DNA of 64,000 bases from positions 5,977,501 to 6,041,500 of the forward strand of contig NZ_RBXO01000001.1 of assembly GCF_003634935.1 (NCBI RefSeq), in the 5' to 3' direction. Position 1 is the stretch's first letter; every line of letters begins with the position of its first letter. Positions 40,411 through 53,125 of the stretch are shown here, piece by piece. The notes beneath the pieces were generated by a model, which made no database searches, was not told where the DNA came from, and saw only the letters and a program-made list of their open reading frames with translations. A program made the translations under genes and the position numbers. The DNA comes from Saccharothrix australiensis (lineage in GTDB: Bacteria > Actinomycetota > Actinomycetes > Mycobacteriales > Pseudonocardiaceae).

Positions 40411-42149
40411 CCGCCACGCCGGGTCGTCTCGGCGGCGGCCCGCCAGCGCCCGTCGGGCAGGCGCTCGACCGCGGTGACCGCGCCGATCTCGTCGGTCGGC
40501 GTGAAGCGGTGCCCGAGCGCGTGCAGCGCGTCGGCCTCCCCCGTCGCGAGGAACGCCTTCTCCGCCTGGGTCGTGGCGGCGTTGCGCTGGGACGCGCGCG
40601 GCGCGGCGATGGCCGCCACCAGCGGCAGCCCCCGGTCCAGGCGCTGGGTCAGCACCTGGAGGACGGTCGTGATGATGCTCGCACCGCCCGGCGAACCCAG
40701 CGCCAGCACGGGTTGGCCGTGGTGCAGCACGATCGTCGGCGACATGGACGAGCGCGGGCGTTTGCCGGGTCCCGGCAGGTTCGGGTCGGGCACGCCGGGC
40801 GTCACCGGCGTGAAGGAGAAGTCGGTCAGCTCGTTGTTGAGCAGGAAGCCGCGGCCGGGCACGACGATCCCGCTGCCGCCCTCCTGCTCCAGGGTGAGGG
40901 TGTAGGCGACGACGTTGCCCCACCGGTCGGCGACGGTGAGGTGCGTGGTGTCGGTGCCCTCGTAGGGGGTGGCCGCGGGCGCGCCTGCCGTCGCGCACGG
41001 GCGCGGGTCGTGCGGGTCGCCCGGTGCGACGGGGCTGGTCAGGACGGCCGTCGGGGAGATCAGGCAGGCCCGGCTGTCGGCGAACCGCTGCGCCAGCAGC
41101 CGCTCGGTCGGCACGTCGGCGAAGGCCGGGTCGCCCACCCAGCGGTTGCGGTCGGCGTAGGACAGCCGGCTCGCCTCCAGGAACCGGTGCAGGTACTGGA
41201 CCGGGGTCTCGTCGCCGAGGTCGGTGTGCTCCAGGATGTTCAGCGCCTCGCCGACCGTCGTGCCGCCCGAGGACGGCGGGGCCATGCCGAACACGTCCAG
41301 GCCGCGGTAGCGGGTGCGGGTGGGCTCGCGCCGCGCCACCTCGTAGCCGGCGAGGTCGGCGGCGGTCATCGCGCCGGGCCGGACCACGCGCGTCGTGCCG
41401 GGCGTCACGGGCGGTTCGGTGACGGCCGCGACGACGTCGCGCCCCAGGCGGCCCCGGTAGAGCGCGGACACGCCCTCCCGGCGCAGTTCGCGGTAGGTGT
41501 CGGCCAGGTCGGGGTTGCGGAACCGGCTGCCCACCGCGGGCACCGGCAGGTAGAGCGCCTTGGTGGAGGTGAAGTCGGCGAACCGGTCGGCGTTCTCCGA
41601 GACCTGCCGGTGGAACGTCGCGTCGACGGTGAACCCGCGCCGGGCCAGCTCCTCGGCGGGTGCGAGCGCCCGGTCCAGGGACAGCGTCCCCCATCGCTGG
41701 AGGGCACGCTGCCAGGTGCGCGGCGTGCCCGGCACGCCCACCGACAGGCCGCTGGTCACGGCTTCGGCGAACGGGAGCGCCCGGCCGTCCTCCACGAACA
41801 GGTCCGGGCCGACGGCGGCGGGCGCCGTCTCCCGGCCGTCCAGCGTGGACACCCGGCGGGTGCGGGCGTCGTAGTGCACGAAGAACCCGCCGCCGCCGAT
41901 GCCCGCCGAGAACGGGTCGGTGACCCCGAGCGCGGCGGCGACGGCGACGGCGGCGTCCACCGCGTTGCCGCCCCGGCGCAGGACGTCCACGCCGATCCGC
42001 GAGGCGTCCGGGTCGATGCTCGCGACCGCACCGCCCCACCCGACGGCTTCCGGCTCGCGCGGCGGCGCGGCCGGTTCGGCTCGGGCGGGTGCGAGCGGGG
42101 CGACGAGGAGGAGTGACGCGAGTGCGCTGACGACCGTCGACCTGAGCAT
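40380..42149 (-). CDS. ggt: Gamma-glutamyltranspeptidase
   Basis: Exported N-terminal-nucleophile hydrolase (589 aa) that cleaves gamma-glutamyl bonds, for example in glutathione-like thiols. A signal peptide (MLRSTVVSALASLLLVAPLAPARA) is followed by the large-subunit start VASIDPDASRIGVDVLRRGGNAVDAAVA. The autocatalytic cleavage site and nucleophile Thr are in GTDTTHLTVAD, and the C-terminal substrate motif GSPGGASIITTV is present. The ATG at 42149 has AAGGGA nearby. Actinomycetes lack glutathione but use gamma-glutamyl peptides, so the natural substrate is open. The neighbour priA is unrelated. Confidence 0.93.
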   Translation of the reverse strand: MLRSTVVSALASLLLVAPLAPARAEPAAPPREPEAVGWGGAVASIDPDASRIGVDVLRRGGNAVDAAVAVAAALGVTDPFSAGIGGGGFFVHYDARTRRVSTLDGRETAPAAVGPDLFVEDGRALPFAEAVTSGLSVGVPGTPRTWQRALQRWGTLSLDRALAPAEELARRGFTVDATFHRQVSENADRFADFTSTKALYLPVPAVGSRFRNPDLADTYRELRREGVSALYRGRLGRDVVAAVTEPPVTPGTTRVVRPGAMTAADLAGYEVARREPTRTRYRGLDVFGMAPPSSGGTTVGEALNILEHTDLGDETPVQYLHRFLEASRLSYADRNRWVGDPAFADVPTERLLAQRFADSRACLISPTAVLTSPVAPGDPHDPRPCATAGAPAATPYEGTDTTHLTVADRWGNVVAYTLTLEQEGGSGIVVPGRGFLLNNELTDFSFTPVTPGVPDPNLPGPGKRPRSSMSPTIVLHHGQPVLALGSPGGASIITTVLQVLTQRLDRGLPLVAAIAAPRASQRNAATTQAEKAFLATGEADALHALGHRFTPTDEIGAVTAVERLPDGRWRAAAETTRRGGGAARVVSPR

Positions 42150-42326
42150 CGTTCCCTTGTACTCCACCGGGAGGAACCGGAGAAGCCCCTCCGACGAATC
42201 CCCCTGCGGAACGACCCGCCGCCACCGCTCACCGGGACGAGGGCTCGGCCGGTGGTCCGGCCGGGGCCCGGCCGCGGCGGGAGGAGTCCCGACGCGGGCC
42301 GATCCCCGGCGGCTTTCCCCCACGAG

Positions 42327-42545
42327 CCGTCCCCACGAGCCGTCCCCCGGAGGCTTCCCGGCGGGTCCCGGCGAGCCGATCCCCGGAAAGCTTCCCGGCG
42401 GGTCCCGGCCGGCCGACCTCTAGCAAGCGCCCGGCGGGTCCCGGCGGGCCGCCCTCCGGAGGACTTCCGGTGGGTTCCAGCCGGCCGGCCCCGGCGAGGG
42501 CTCCACCGGGTCGGGCTCAGAGGACTTCCAGCGGGTCGAGCTTCA
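42327..42545 (-). repeat. Degenerate 36-bp tandem array between priA and ggt
   Basis: Units start with GGTCCCGG (or GGTTCC) at 42364, 42401, 42437, 42473 and 42509, that is 37, 36, 36 and 36 bases apart; a last GGTCGAG is at 42534. Unit core: GGTCCCGGCGGGCC, then CCGGAGGACTTCCGG. The last unit runs into the 3' end of priA, whose final codons (LDPLEVL) share GAGGACTTCCAGCGGGT, so the array may have grown from the gene end. It fills the 367-base gene-free stretch 42150-42516. Confidence 0.8.
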
Positions 42546-44508
42546 CCCGGATCGGCTCCGGGTCCTTGCGGGCGCTGCGCGTCGCCTGGAGGGTGGCCAG
42601 CGCTTCGGAGAGCGCCTTGCCCTCCGCCCTGGCCACGCGGACCAGGGCGCGCTCCTTCCGGCCGTCCTCGGACAGCGGCACCGGACCCAGCACCTCGCCG
42701 GTCGGCGGCAGCCGGAGGTCCTCCAGGGCCGACGCCAACGCCTCCGGCGCCCCGTCGACCGTGGCCATCCGCACGGCGGGCGGGAAGCCCAGCTCCGTCC
42801 GGGCCGCCAGTTCCTGCCGCGCGTGCCACACCGGGTTCCAGCGGACCAGCGCCTGCACCGGCGGCAGGGCCGAGTCGGCGATCACCACCACCCGCCCCGC
42901 CGGCCGGGTCAGCGCGGCGGCCGTCATCCAGCGGCGCAGGGTCTCCTCGGTCGCGCGCAGGTCGGCCCGGCCCAGCAGCGCCCAGCCGTCCAGCAGCAGC
43001 ACCGCGCCGTAACCACCCTCGGCGGTCGGCTCCGCGCCCGGCGTCGCCACCACCAGCGCCGGACCGGACGGCACGGCGGACAGCACCTCGTCCGCGCCCG
43101 ACGTGCGCACCGCGATCCCGCTGAACGCCCGCCCCAACTCCTCGGCCGTGCGCCGGGCGCCGATGACCTGGCCGCGCAACCGGCGCGAGCCGCAGGCCGG
43201 GCAGCGGAACGCCGCCTCGGTCGCGCCGCACCACCGGCAGTACGCCGGTCTCGGCACGCCGTCCTCGGTGCCGCCGGGCAGCGCCAGCGGCCCCGCGCAC
43301 CGGCGGCAGCGGGCAGGCGCCCGGCACGTGCCGCACGCCAGCGACGGCACGTAACCCCGGCGCGGCACCTGGATCAGCACCGGCGCGCCCTCCGCGAACG
43401 CCGCCCGCGCCGCCTCGAACGCGATCGTCGGCAGCCGCGCCGACCTCGCCGCCGGGTCCTTCACCTCCTGCCACGCGTGGTCGCCCACCGCCACCACGCG
43501 CGGCGCGACCGCGCGCAGCGCGTCCCGCGACGCCACCACCTCGTGCGCCCAGCCGCTGTCCACCAGCAACTGCGCCTCGGCGGTCCGCGCGAACCCGCCG
43601 ACGAGGAACGACGCCCCGGTCAGGTGCGCACGCTGCACCAGCACGTCGCGCACGTTCGGGTACGGCATGCGCGGCTCGGTGTGCAGGTCGTCGCCGTCGT
43701 CCCACACCACGACCAGCCCGAGGTCGCGCACGGGCGCGAGCGCCGCGCCCCGCGTGCCCAGGACCAGCCGCACCGAGCCCCGCCGCACCGCCAGCCACCG
43801 CTGGTAGCGCTCGGACGGCCCGAGGTCGGACGACAGCGTCACCACCGCCTCCGGACCGGCCAGCGCCACGCACGCCTCGTGCAGCCGCGCCAGGTCGCGG
43901 TGGTCCGGCACGACGACCAGGGCTCCCCGACCCGCGCTCACCACCGAGGTGGCGGCCTCGGCCAGCCGCGCGGGCCAGTCCTCCGCCGGCAGCGCCTGCC
44001 ACACCGCCCGCGCCGGCCGACCCGCGCGGAGCGCGTCCAGCAGGTTCGGCCCGTACGGGTACCGCGACCAGCCCTCGGTCGGGGGCGCGGCGGGCAGCGG
44101 CGCGGGTTCGGGCGACGGCTTGGCCTCCACCCGCGCGTGCCGGGGCGGGATCGCCATCCGCAGGACGTCGGTCAAGGACCCCGCGTACCGGTCCGCCACC
44201 GCCCGCGCCAGCTCCGCCACCTCGGGCGACAGCACCGGCTCCGGCGAGATCACCCGGTCGAGGAAGCTGAGCTTGCGGCCGTAGTCGGACTCCTCCACCC
44301 GGTCGAGGAGGAAGCCGTCGACCAACTGGCCCGCGAACCGCACGCGGACGCGGCAACCGGGCACCGCGTCGGCGTCCTGCTCGGTGGACACCCGGTAGTC
44401 GAACAGCTTGTCGAGGTGGGGCAGCGGCACGTCGACGCAGATCCGGGCGACGGACAGCGCAGCCGCGGGCACGCGCTCCCCGCGCCTGGTGGTCGCCTTG
44501 CCTGCCAT
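42517..44508 (-). CDS. priA: Primosome protein PriA, actinobacterial form without helicase motifs
   Basis: Replication-restart protein (663 aa). The N-terminal DNA-binding domain is typical (RICVDVPLPHLDKLFDYRV, GCRVRVRFAGQLVDGFL) and so are the eight zinc cysteines in the middle (CGTCRAPARCRRC and CRWCG to CPACGSRRLRG). But the Walker A GxGKT and the DEAH box are missing: the positions read SAGRGALVVVPDHRD and VVVWDDGDD. This loss is known in actinobacterial PriA, which is thought not to be a helicase. A LexA-like palindrome lies about 117 bases upstream of its start. Confidence 0.92.
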   Translation of the reverse strand: MAGKATTRRGERVPAAALSVARICVDVPLPHLDKLFDYRVSTEQDADAVPGCRVRVRFAGQLVDGFLLDRVEESDYGRKLSFLDRVISPEPVLSPEVAELARAVADRYAGSLTDVLRMAIPPRHARVEAKPSPEPAPLPAAPPTEGWSRYPYGPNLLDALRAGRPARAVWQALPAEDWPARLAEAATSVVSAGRGALVVVPDHRDLARLHEACVALAGPEAVVTLSSDLGPSERYQRWLAVRRGSVRLVLGTRGAALAPVRDLGLVVVWDDGDDLHTEPRMPYPNVRDVLVQRAHLTGASFLVGGFARTAEAQLLVDSGWAHEVVASRDALRAVAPRVVAVGDHAWQEVKDPAARSARLPTIAFEAARAAFAEGAPVLIQVPRRGYVPSLACGTCRAPARCRRCAGPLALPGGTEDGVPRPAYCRWCGATEAAFRCPACGSRRLRGQVIGARRTAEELGRAFSGIAVRTSGADEVLSAVPSGPALVVATPGAEPTAEGGYGAVLLLDGWALLGRADLRATEETLRRWMTAAALTRPAGRVVVIADSALPPVQALVRWNPVWHARQELAARTELGFPPAVRMATVDGAPEALASALEDLRLPPTGEVLGPVPLSEDGRKERALVRVARAEGKALSEALATLQATRSARKDPEPIRVKLDPLEVL

Positions 44509-44624
44509 GCGCTGAGGTCTACCAGACAGCCTCCCGGCGGGTTCCGGGGCGGTGCGGCCGGACGGGTGAACGGATGGACGGTGCGGGGCGCGGGGTGGGG
44601 GCGTGGGGTCTCATGCGTCCATCT

Positions 44625-44640
44625 TCGAACGGGTGTTCGA
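44625..44640. promoter_or_regulatory. Perfect LexA/SOS-box palindrome
   Basis: TCGAAC-GGGT-GTTCGA, a perfect match to the actinobacterial SOS-box pattern TCGAAC-n4-GTTCGA. It lies 117 bases upstream of the priA start in the 387-base gene-free stretch 44509-44895, and 256 bases from metK's 3' end, so priA is the only gene it could control by position. No other gene is seen in the stretch. Confidence 0.6.
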
Positions 44641-44843
44641 GGCACGCAAGATCACGATCGGGTGAAGTCGATCGGGGACCCGACGGCACGGACGCACCGA
44701 CCACGTCGTCGATCAAAGCCGCGACGAGCGGAAACCCGGAGAACGACCGCGCCACCCGAGCAGCCCGCCGGCCACGACGACACCCGCTGAAGAAACCCGC
44801 TGCCGACACCGACCCGCCGACGGCCGAGGCCCCGGACAGCCGA

Positions 44844-44871
44844 CGGGGGCCGCCCGACCGGACGGCCCCCG
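44844..44871 (-). terminator. Terminator of metK
   Basis: A 9-bp perfect stem, CGGGGGCCG with CGGCCCCCG (44863-44871), loop of ten bases, 25 bases after the metK stop on the minus strand. Confidence 0.75.
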
Positions 44872-44895
44872 CCTCACGTCAAGCGGTGCCTGGGA

Positions 44896-46098
44896 TCACG
44901 CACCCGCCGCCGCGCGCAACGCCCCGGCGCGGTCGGTGTTCTCCCACGGCAGGTCCACGTCGGTGCGACCGAAGTGGCCGTACGCGGCCGTCTGCGCGTA
45001 GATCGGCCGCAGCAGGTCCAGGTCGCGGATGATCGCGGCGGGCCGCAGGTCGAAGACCTCGGAGATGGCCTGCTGGATCTTGCTCGGGTCGACCGTCTCG
45101 GTGCCGAAGGTCTCCACGAACAGGCCCACCGGCGCGGCCTTGCCGATCGCGTACGCGACCTGCACCTCGATCCGCGTGGCCAGGCCCGCCGCCACCGCGT
45201 TCTTCGCCACCCACCGCATCGCGTACGCGGCCGACCGGTCGACCTTCGACGGGTCCTTGCCGGAGAACGCGCCGCCGCCGTGCCGCGCCATGCCGCCGTA
45301 CGTGTCGACGATGATCTTGCGGCCGGTCAGGCCCGCGTCGCCCATCGGGCCGCCGATGACGAACCGGCCGGTGGGGTTGACCAGCAGCCGCACGTCCTCG
45401 GTGTCCAGGCCCAGCTCCGCCAGCTCGGGCAGCACCACGTGCTCGCGGATGTCGACGCCGAGCAGCTTCTCCAGGTCGATGCCGTCCGCGTGCTGCGACG
45501 ACACGACGACCGTGTCGAGCCGCACCGGCTGGTCGCCCGCGTACTCGATGGTGACCTGGGTCTTGCCGTCCGGGCGCAGGTAGGGCACCGTGCCGTCCTT
45601 GCGCACGGCGGTCAGCCTGCGGGACAGCCGGTGGGCCAGCGCGATCGGCAGCGGCATCAGCTCCGGCGTGTCGGTGCAGGCGTAGCCGAACATCAGGCCC
45701 TGGTCGCCGGCGCCCTGCTTGTCGATCTCGTCGTCCGCGCCGCCGACCCGCTGCTCGTAGGCGGTGTCCACGCCCTGCGCGATGTCCGGCGACTGCGAGC
45801 CGATCGCCACGTTCACGCCGCACGAGCGGCCGTCGAAGCCCTTGGCCGACGAGTCGTAGCCGATCTCCAGGATCTTCTCCCGGACGATCGACGGGATGTC
45901 CGCGTAGGTCTCCGTGGTGACCTCGCCCGCCACGTGCACCTGGCCGGTCGTGATGAGCGTCTCCACGGCCACGCGCGAGCGGGGGTCCTTGCGCAGCAAG
46001 GCGTCGAGGATCGAGTCGCTGACCGCGTCGCAGATCTTGTCCGGGTGCCCCTCGGTCACCGACTCACTGGTGAACAGCCTGCTGCTGTGCTGGCTCAC
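44896..46098 (-). CDS. metK: S-adenosylmethionine synthetase
   Basis: MetK (400 aa) makes SAM from methionine and ATP. Signature regions are present: [16 protein letters not shown] at the start, [12 protein letters not shown], the phosphate-binding [19 protein letters not shown], and the end [14 protein letters not shown]. The GTG has GAGGGAG five bases upstream. It is 107 bases downstream of coaBC with a hairpin between, so it may also have its own promoter. I saw no SAM riboswitch. Confidence 0.97.
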   Translation of the reverse strand: MSQHSSRLFTSESVTEGHPDKICDAVSDSILDALLRKDPRSRVAVETLITTGQVHVAGEVTTETYADIPSIVREKILEIGYDSSAKGFDGRSCGVNVAIGSQSPDIAQGVDTAYEQRVGGADDEIDKQGAGDQGLMFGYACTDTPELMPLPIALAHRLSRRLTAVRKDGTVPYLRPDGKTQVTIEYAGDQPVRLDTVVVSSQHADGIDLEKLLGVDIREHVVLPELAELGLDTEDVRLLVNPTGRFVIGGPMGDAGLTGRKIIVDTYGGMARHGGGAFSGKDPSKVDRSAAYAMRWVAKNAVAAGLATRIEVQVAYAIGKAAPVGLFVETFGTETVDPSKIQQAISEVFDLRPAAIIRDLDLLRPIYAQTAAYGHFGRTDVDLPWENTDRAGALRAAAGA

Positions 46099-46171
46099 GG
46101 CACTCCCTCATCTGCTCTCAAGTGATCCGACGACCTGTCCGGGCGCTCCCGCCGACCCGATCGGCTGCGAC

Positions 46172-46191
46172 ACCCTCAGCTTACTGAGGGT
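46172..46191 (-). terminator. Hairpin between coaBC and metK
   Basis: ACCCTCAG, loop CTTA, CTGAGGGT: a perfect 8-bp stem with a tetraloop, 15 bases after the coaBC stop on the minus strand. It could terminate or attenuate before metK. Confidence 0.6.
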
Positions 46192-46205
46192 TGGCACGTG
46201 GGCCC

Positions 46206-47444
46206 TCACCCGCGGAACCACCGTTCGACGGCATCCCACACTGCGGACGCAAGACGCGCCTTCGAGCCGTGTGGTAGTGGCGTCTCGGTCCCGTCGGAGG
46301 ACAGCAGCCAGCCCGCGTTGTCCTCGACCTCGAACGCCCGGCCGTCGCCGACCGCGTTGACCACGAGCAGGTCGCAGCCCTTGCGGGCGAGCTTGGCGCG
46401 GCCGTAGGCCAGCACGTCCGCACCGTCGTCGCCGGTCTCGGCCGCGAACCCGACGACGACCTGGCCGTCCCGGCGCGCGCGGACCAGCTCGGCGAGGACG
46501 TCCGCGTTGCGGGTCAGCTCGACCGGGTCCGGGTCGCGGTCGGTCTTCTTGATCTTGTGCGGGGCGAGCGCCGTCGGGCGGAAGTCCGCCACCGCCGCCG
46601 CCATCACGACGGCGTCCGCGTCCTTCGCGGCCCGGTGCACCGCGTCCCGCAGCTCGGCGGCCGTGCCCGCGCGCTCGACGTCCACTCCCGCCGGCGGGAC
46701 GAGGTCGGCGGTGTGCGCGGCGACCAGCGTGACCCGCGCGCCGCGCTGCGCGGCGACCCTGGCCAGCGCGAACCCCTGCCGCCCCGACGAGCGGTTGCCC
46801 AGGAAGCGCACCGGGTCCAGCGGCTCGCGGGTGCCGCCCGCGGAGACCACGACGTGCCTGCCCTCCAGGTCGCGCGGCAGCGCGTCCGGGCGCTCCAGCA
46901 GCAACCGGGCCAGCTCGACGATCTCGGCGGGCTCGGGCAGCCTGCCCTTGCCGGTGTCCTTGCCGGTCAGCCGGCCGCTCGCGGGCTCGGCGACGACCAC
47001 GCCGCGCGAGCGCAGCAGCGCCACGTTGGCCCGCGTCGCCGGGTGCTCCCACATCTCGGTGTGCATCGCCGGCACCAGCAGGACCGGGCAGCGCGCGGTC
47101 AGCAGGGTGTTGGTGAGCAGGTCGTCGGCCAGCCCGTGGGCGGCCTTGGCCAGCAGGTTCGCCGTGGCCGGCGCGACGACGACCAGGTCGGCGTCCTGTC
47201 CGAGCCGCACGTGTTGCACGGACGGTACGTCCGAGAACACGTCGGTGTGCACGGGCTGCCCGGACAGCGCCTCGAAGGTGGCCGCGCCGACGAACTTCAG
47301 CGCGCCCTCGGTCGGCACCACCCGCACGGCGTGGCCGGACTCCGTGAGCCTGCGCAGCACCTCGCACGCCTTGTACGCGGCGATGCCCCCGCCGACACCC
47401 AGGACGACCCTGGGGCGGACGGGGGCATCGGCGGTCTCGGTCAC
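46206..47444 (-). CDS. coaBC: Phosphopantothenoylcysteine decarboxylase / phosphopantothenate-cysteine ligase
   Basis: Bifunctional coenzyme A biosynthesis protein (412 aa). The N-terminal flavoprotein CoaC half shows [30 protein letters not shown] and PAMHTEMW (the actinobacterial version of PAMNxxMW). The C-terminal CoaB half shows [24 protein letters not shown] and ADFRP. GTG at 47444 overlaps the rpoZ stop (GTGA). Full length; both activities expected. Confidence 0.96.
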   Translation of the reverse strand: MTETADAPVRPRVVLGVGGGIAAYKACEVLRRLTESGHAVRVVPTEGALKFVGAATFEALSGQPVHTDVFSDVPSVQHVRLGQDADLVVVAPATANLLAKAAHGLADDLLTNTLLTARCPVLLVPAMHTEMWEHPATRANVALLRSRGVVVAEPASGRLTGKDTGKGRLPEPAEIVELARLLLERPDALPRDLEGRHVVVSAGGTREPLDPVRFLGNRSSGRQGFALARVAAQRGARVTLVAAHTADLVPPAGVDVERAGTAAELRDAVHRAAKDADAVVMAAAVADFRPTALAPHKIKKTDRDPDPVELTRNADVLAELVRARRDGQVVVGFAAETGDDGADVLAYGRAKLARKGCDLLVVNAVGDGRAFEVEDNAGWLLSSDGTETPLPHGSKARLASAVWDAVERWFRG

Positions 47445-47719
47445 TCGCCTTCGGTGTGCTCGAGGAGACCCGCGTGGATCTCCCGGAGCGCGATCGACAG
47501 CGGCTTCTCGCGCGGGCCCGGCTCGACCAGGGGGCCGACGTACTCCAGCAGGCCCTCGCCGAGCTGGGCGTAGTAGTCGTTGATCTGGCGCGCCCGCTTG
47601 GCCGCGTAGATCACCAGCGCGTACTTCGAGCTGACCTGCTCCAGCAGGTCGTCGATCGGCGGGTTGGTGATGCCCTCCGGAGAACCCGAGAGCGGGCCCA
47701 GCTCGGTGTGCGTGGTCAC
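47441..47719 (-). CDS. rpoZ: RNA polymerase omega subunit
   Basis: Omega subunit (92 aa), which helps assemble RNA polymerase. The conserved core is [29 protein letters not shown], followed by [15 protein letters not shown]. It starts with GTG and lies in the classical order gmk-rpoZ-coaBC-metK. A 61-base gap separates it from gmk. Confidence 0.95.
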   Translation of the reverse strand: MTTHTELGPLSGSPEGITNPPIDDLLEQVSSKYALVIYAAKRARQINDYYAQLGEGLLEYVGPLVEPGPREKPLSIALREIHAGLLEHTEGE

Positions 47720-47780
47720 TCGTCAACGCTCCTGCGGTCGGTGTGCGGAATCCGGGCCGTCCCGCGCCTGCGGACGCGCG

Positions 47781-48383
47781 TCACCGCACGTCGGGCGCCG
47801 GGCCGACCACCAAGTCTAGCAAGCGGGCCGCGGCGGAGCGCACGTCGGCGTTCACCACGACCTCGTCGAACTCGGGCTCGGCCGCCAGCTCCTCGCGCGC
47901 GATCGCCAGCCGGCGGGCCACCACGGCGGGGTCCTCGGTGCCGCGGCCGGTCAGCCTGCGCACCAGGTCGTCCCAGGACGGCGGCGCGAGCATCACCAGC
48001 TGCGCCTCGGGCATCGCGGCCCGGACCTGGCGCGCGCCCTGGAGCTCGATCTCCAGCAGCGACGGCCGGCCTGCCGCCAGCGCCCGCTCCACCGGCTCCC
48101 TGGGCGTGCCGTAGCAGTTGCCCGCGAACTCGGCGTGCTCCAGCAGCTCGCCGTTGGCGACCATCTTGCGGAACTCACCGGCGTCCACGAAGTGGTAGTG
48201 GACGCCGTCAACCTCCCCCGGCCTCGGCTTCCGGGTGGTCACCGAGACGCTGAAGTGCACGTCGGGCCCCTGTCGGCGCAGCTCGGCCAGCACGCTGGAC
48301 TTGCCGACGCCCGAGGGCCCGGAAAGGACGGTGAGGCGGGACCGGGCGCGTGCGCCCGGTCCCGCCCCGGTGCCATCACTCAC
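47781..48383 (-). CDS. gmk: Guanylate kinase
   Basis: GMP kinase (200 aa). Walker A is GPSGVGKSS near residue 22, with the GMP-binding [21 protein letters not shown] and [10 protein letters not shown], and the lid [19 protein letters not shown] overlaps the mihF stop by four bases, coupling the two. The first ~15 residues are Gly/Ala/Arg-rich. Confidence 0.96.
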   Translation of the reverse strand: MSDGTGAGPGARARSRLTVLSGPSGVGKSSVLAELRRQGPDVHFSVSVTTRKPRPGEVDGVHYHFVDAGEFRKMVANGELLEHAEFAGNCYGTPREPVERALAAGRPSLLEIELQGARQVRAAMPEAQLVMLAPPSWDDLVRRLTGRGTEDPAVVARRLAIAREELAAEPEFDEVVVNADVRSAAARLLDLVVGPAPDVR

Positions 48384-48697
48384 TCGCCGCTGAACTCGGT
48401 GAGCAGCGCCTTGCGCTGCCGCTCACCCAGGCCGCGCAGCCGACGGCTCGGAGCGATCTCAAGCCGCTCCATGATCTGCTGCGCGCGGACCTTGCCGACG
48501 CCCGGAAGCGCCTCAAGCAGCGCGGACACCTTCATCTTGCCAAGGACCTCGTCGCTCTCGGCGGCCTTCAGCACGTCCGTCAGGGTCGTGCCGCCACGCT
48601 TGAGGCGCTCCTTGAGCTCAGCCCGAGCGCGACGAGCGGCAGCAGCCTTCTCCAGCGCTGCGGCCCGCTGCTCCTCGGTAAGCTGGGGAAGGGCCAC
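48380..48697 (-). CDS. mihF: Actinobacterial integration host factor (mIHF)
   Basis: Nucleoid-associated protein (105 aa) unrelated to enterobacterial IHF. A long N-terminal helix ([27 protein letters not shown]) precedes a helix-turn-helix/helix-hairpin-helix domain ([30 protein letters not shown]). It bends DNA and supports site-specific recombination and sporulation in actinobacteria. GGAGG lies five bases before the GTG. It leads the operon mihF-gmk-rpoZ-coaBC. Confidence 0.95.
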   Translation of the reverse strand: MALPQLTEEQRAAALEKAAAARRARAELKERLKRGGTTLTDVLKAAESDEVLGKMKVSALLEALPGVGKVRAQQIMERLEIAPSRRLRGLGERQRKALLTEFSGE

Positions 48698-48743
48698 GAT
48701 TTCCTCCGTGGTGTGGGAATTTCAATTCTGGATCGGTGCCGCG

Positions 48744-48773
48744 ACCGTACCGAGCGCAATTGCCTGGGTACAA
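48744..48773 (-). promoter_or_regulatory. Promoter of the mihF operon
   Basis: On the minus strand TTGTAC (48773-48768), 18 bases, TACGGT (48749-48744), about 46 bases before the mihF start. This is the best promoter-like pair in the 300-base gap between pyrF and mihF, which contains no gene. Confidence 0.5.
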
Positions 48774-48923
48774 CGTGGGCCCCAGTCAGGTGAATCTTTC
48801 AGCGCCTGGAGGTTGCGGCGGGTGGTAGTAGTACCAACACCCTCCGACAAGCCCATCACCGCCACCGGTAACGCCGTGCGCACGACCTGTGTGGTATGCG
48901 CTCGATGGGGGATGATCCCGTCA

Positions 48924-48947
48924 GTGGCCTGGACCGTACCAGGCCAC
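48924..48947 (-). terminator. Terminator of the pyr operon
   Basis: GTGGCCTGG with CCAGGCCAC (48939-48947), a perfect 9-bp stem with a six-base loop, about 50 bases after the pyrF stop. Confidence 0.7.
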
Positions 48948-48997
48948 GTTTGCGCAGGTGAGCGGACCACGCTCAGCGGGTCGGGATTTGATCGTGA

Positions 48998-49812
48998 TCA
49001 CATCTCCAGGGAGTGCCGGACAGCGGCCGCCGCGGACCGCAAACTTGCGGGTTCGGGACCGTGCCGGAGCACGTCCCGCGAGCTGGTCGGCAGCACGCCG
49101 CGCAGCTCCCGGCCGAACACCGCGCGCAGGTCCGCCACGGTGCCGCCCTGGGCCCCGAAACCGGGGGCCAGGACGTATCCGTGCAGGTCGGAGAGGTCGA
49201 CGCCGAGGTCGCCCACGGTCGCGCCGACCACCAGCCCGACGTCGCCGAGGGGGTCGGCGCCCGCGTTCCGGGCCGCCGCCGCGTCCACGACCGCCTGCGC
49301 CACGGAACGCCCGTCCGGGCCCACCGCGCGCTGCACCGAGGAACCCTCGGCATTGGAAGTCAACGCGAGGACGAATACTCCGCGCCCGCTCGCGCGTGCG
49401 GCTTCGAGCGCCGGGTCGAGCGACCCGAAACCGAGGTACGGCGACAGCGTGACCGCGTCGCCCGCCAACGGCGAGCCGTCCGCCAGGTACGCCGCCGCGT
49501 AGGCGCTCATGGTCGACCCGATGTCGCCCCGCTTGGCGTCCACCAGGACCAGCGTGCCGCTGTCGCGCAGGTCCGCGACGACGCGCTCCAGGACGGCCAC
49601 GCCCCGTGAGCCGTGCGCCTCGAAGAACGCCGCCTGGGGCTTCACCAGGGCCACGTGGCCCCCGAACGCCTCCACGCAGGTCAGCGCGAACCGCTCCAGC
49701 CCGGAGACGTCCCGCGGCAGGCCCCAGGCGTCCAGCAGGCCGGGGTGGGGGTCGATGCCGACGCACAGCGGGCCGTGCTCGGCCACGGCCCGCGCGAGTC
49801 GCTGCCCGAACC

Positions 49813-49816
<4 letters not shown>
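48998..49816 (-). CDS. pyrF: Orotidine-5'-phosphate decarboxylase
   Basis: Last step of UMP synthesis (272 aa). It is of the mycobacterial-type subfamily 2, with the catalytic [13 protein letters not shown] near residue 93, LCVGIDPHP near 17 and [11 protein letters not shown] near 203. Its ATG overlaps the carB stop as ATGA. It closes the pyr operon and is followed by a hairpin. Confidence 0.96.
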
Positions 49817-53124
<3,308 letters not shown>

Positions 53125-53125
53125 G

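Noticed and set aside
42327-42545. CRISPR array suspected from 36-bp periodicity
   Set aside because: Units are contiguous and degenerate with no unique spacers, and no cas gene is present.
44519-44809. 96-residue minus-strand ORF covering the SOS box
   Set aside because: Arg/Pro-rich, no ribosome binding site, no recognisable domain; the region reads better as promoter DNA.
46099-46205. SAM riboswitch upstream of metK
   Set aside because: Only 107 bases are available and they hold a simple 8-bp hairpin near coaBC; no SAM riboswitch core is seen.
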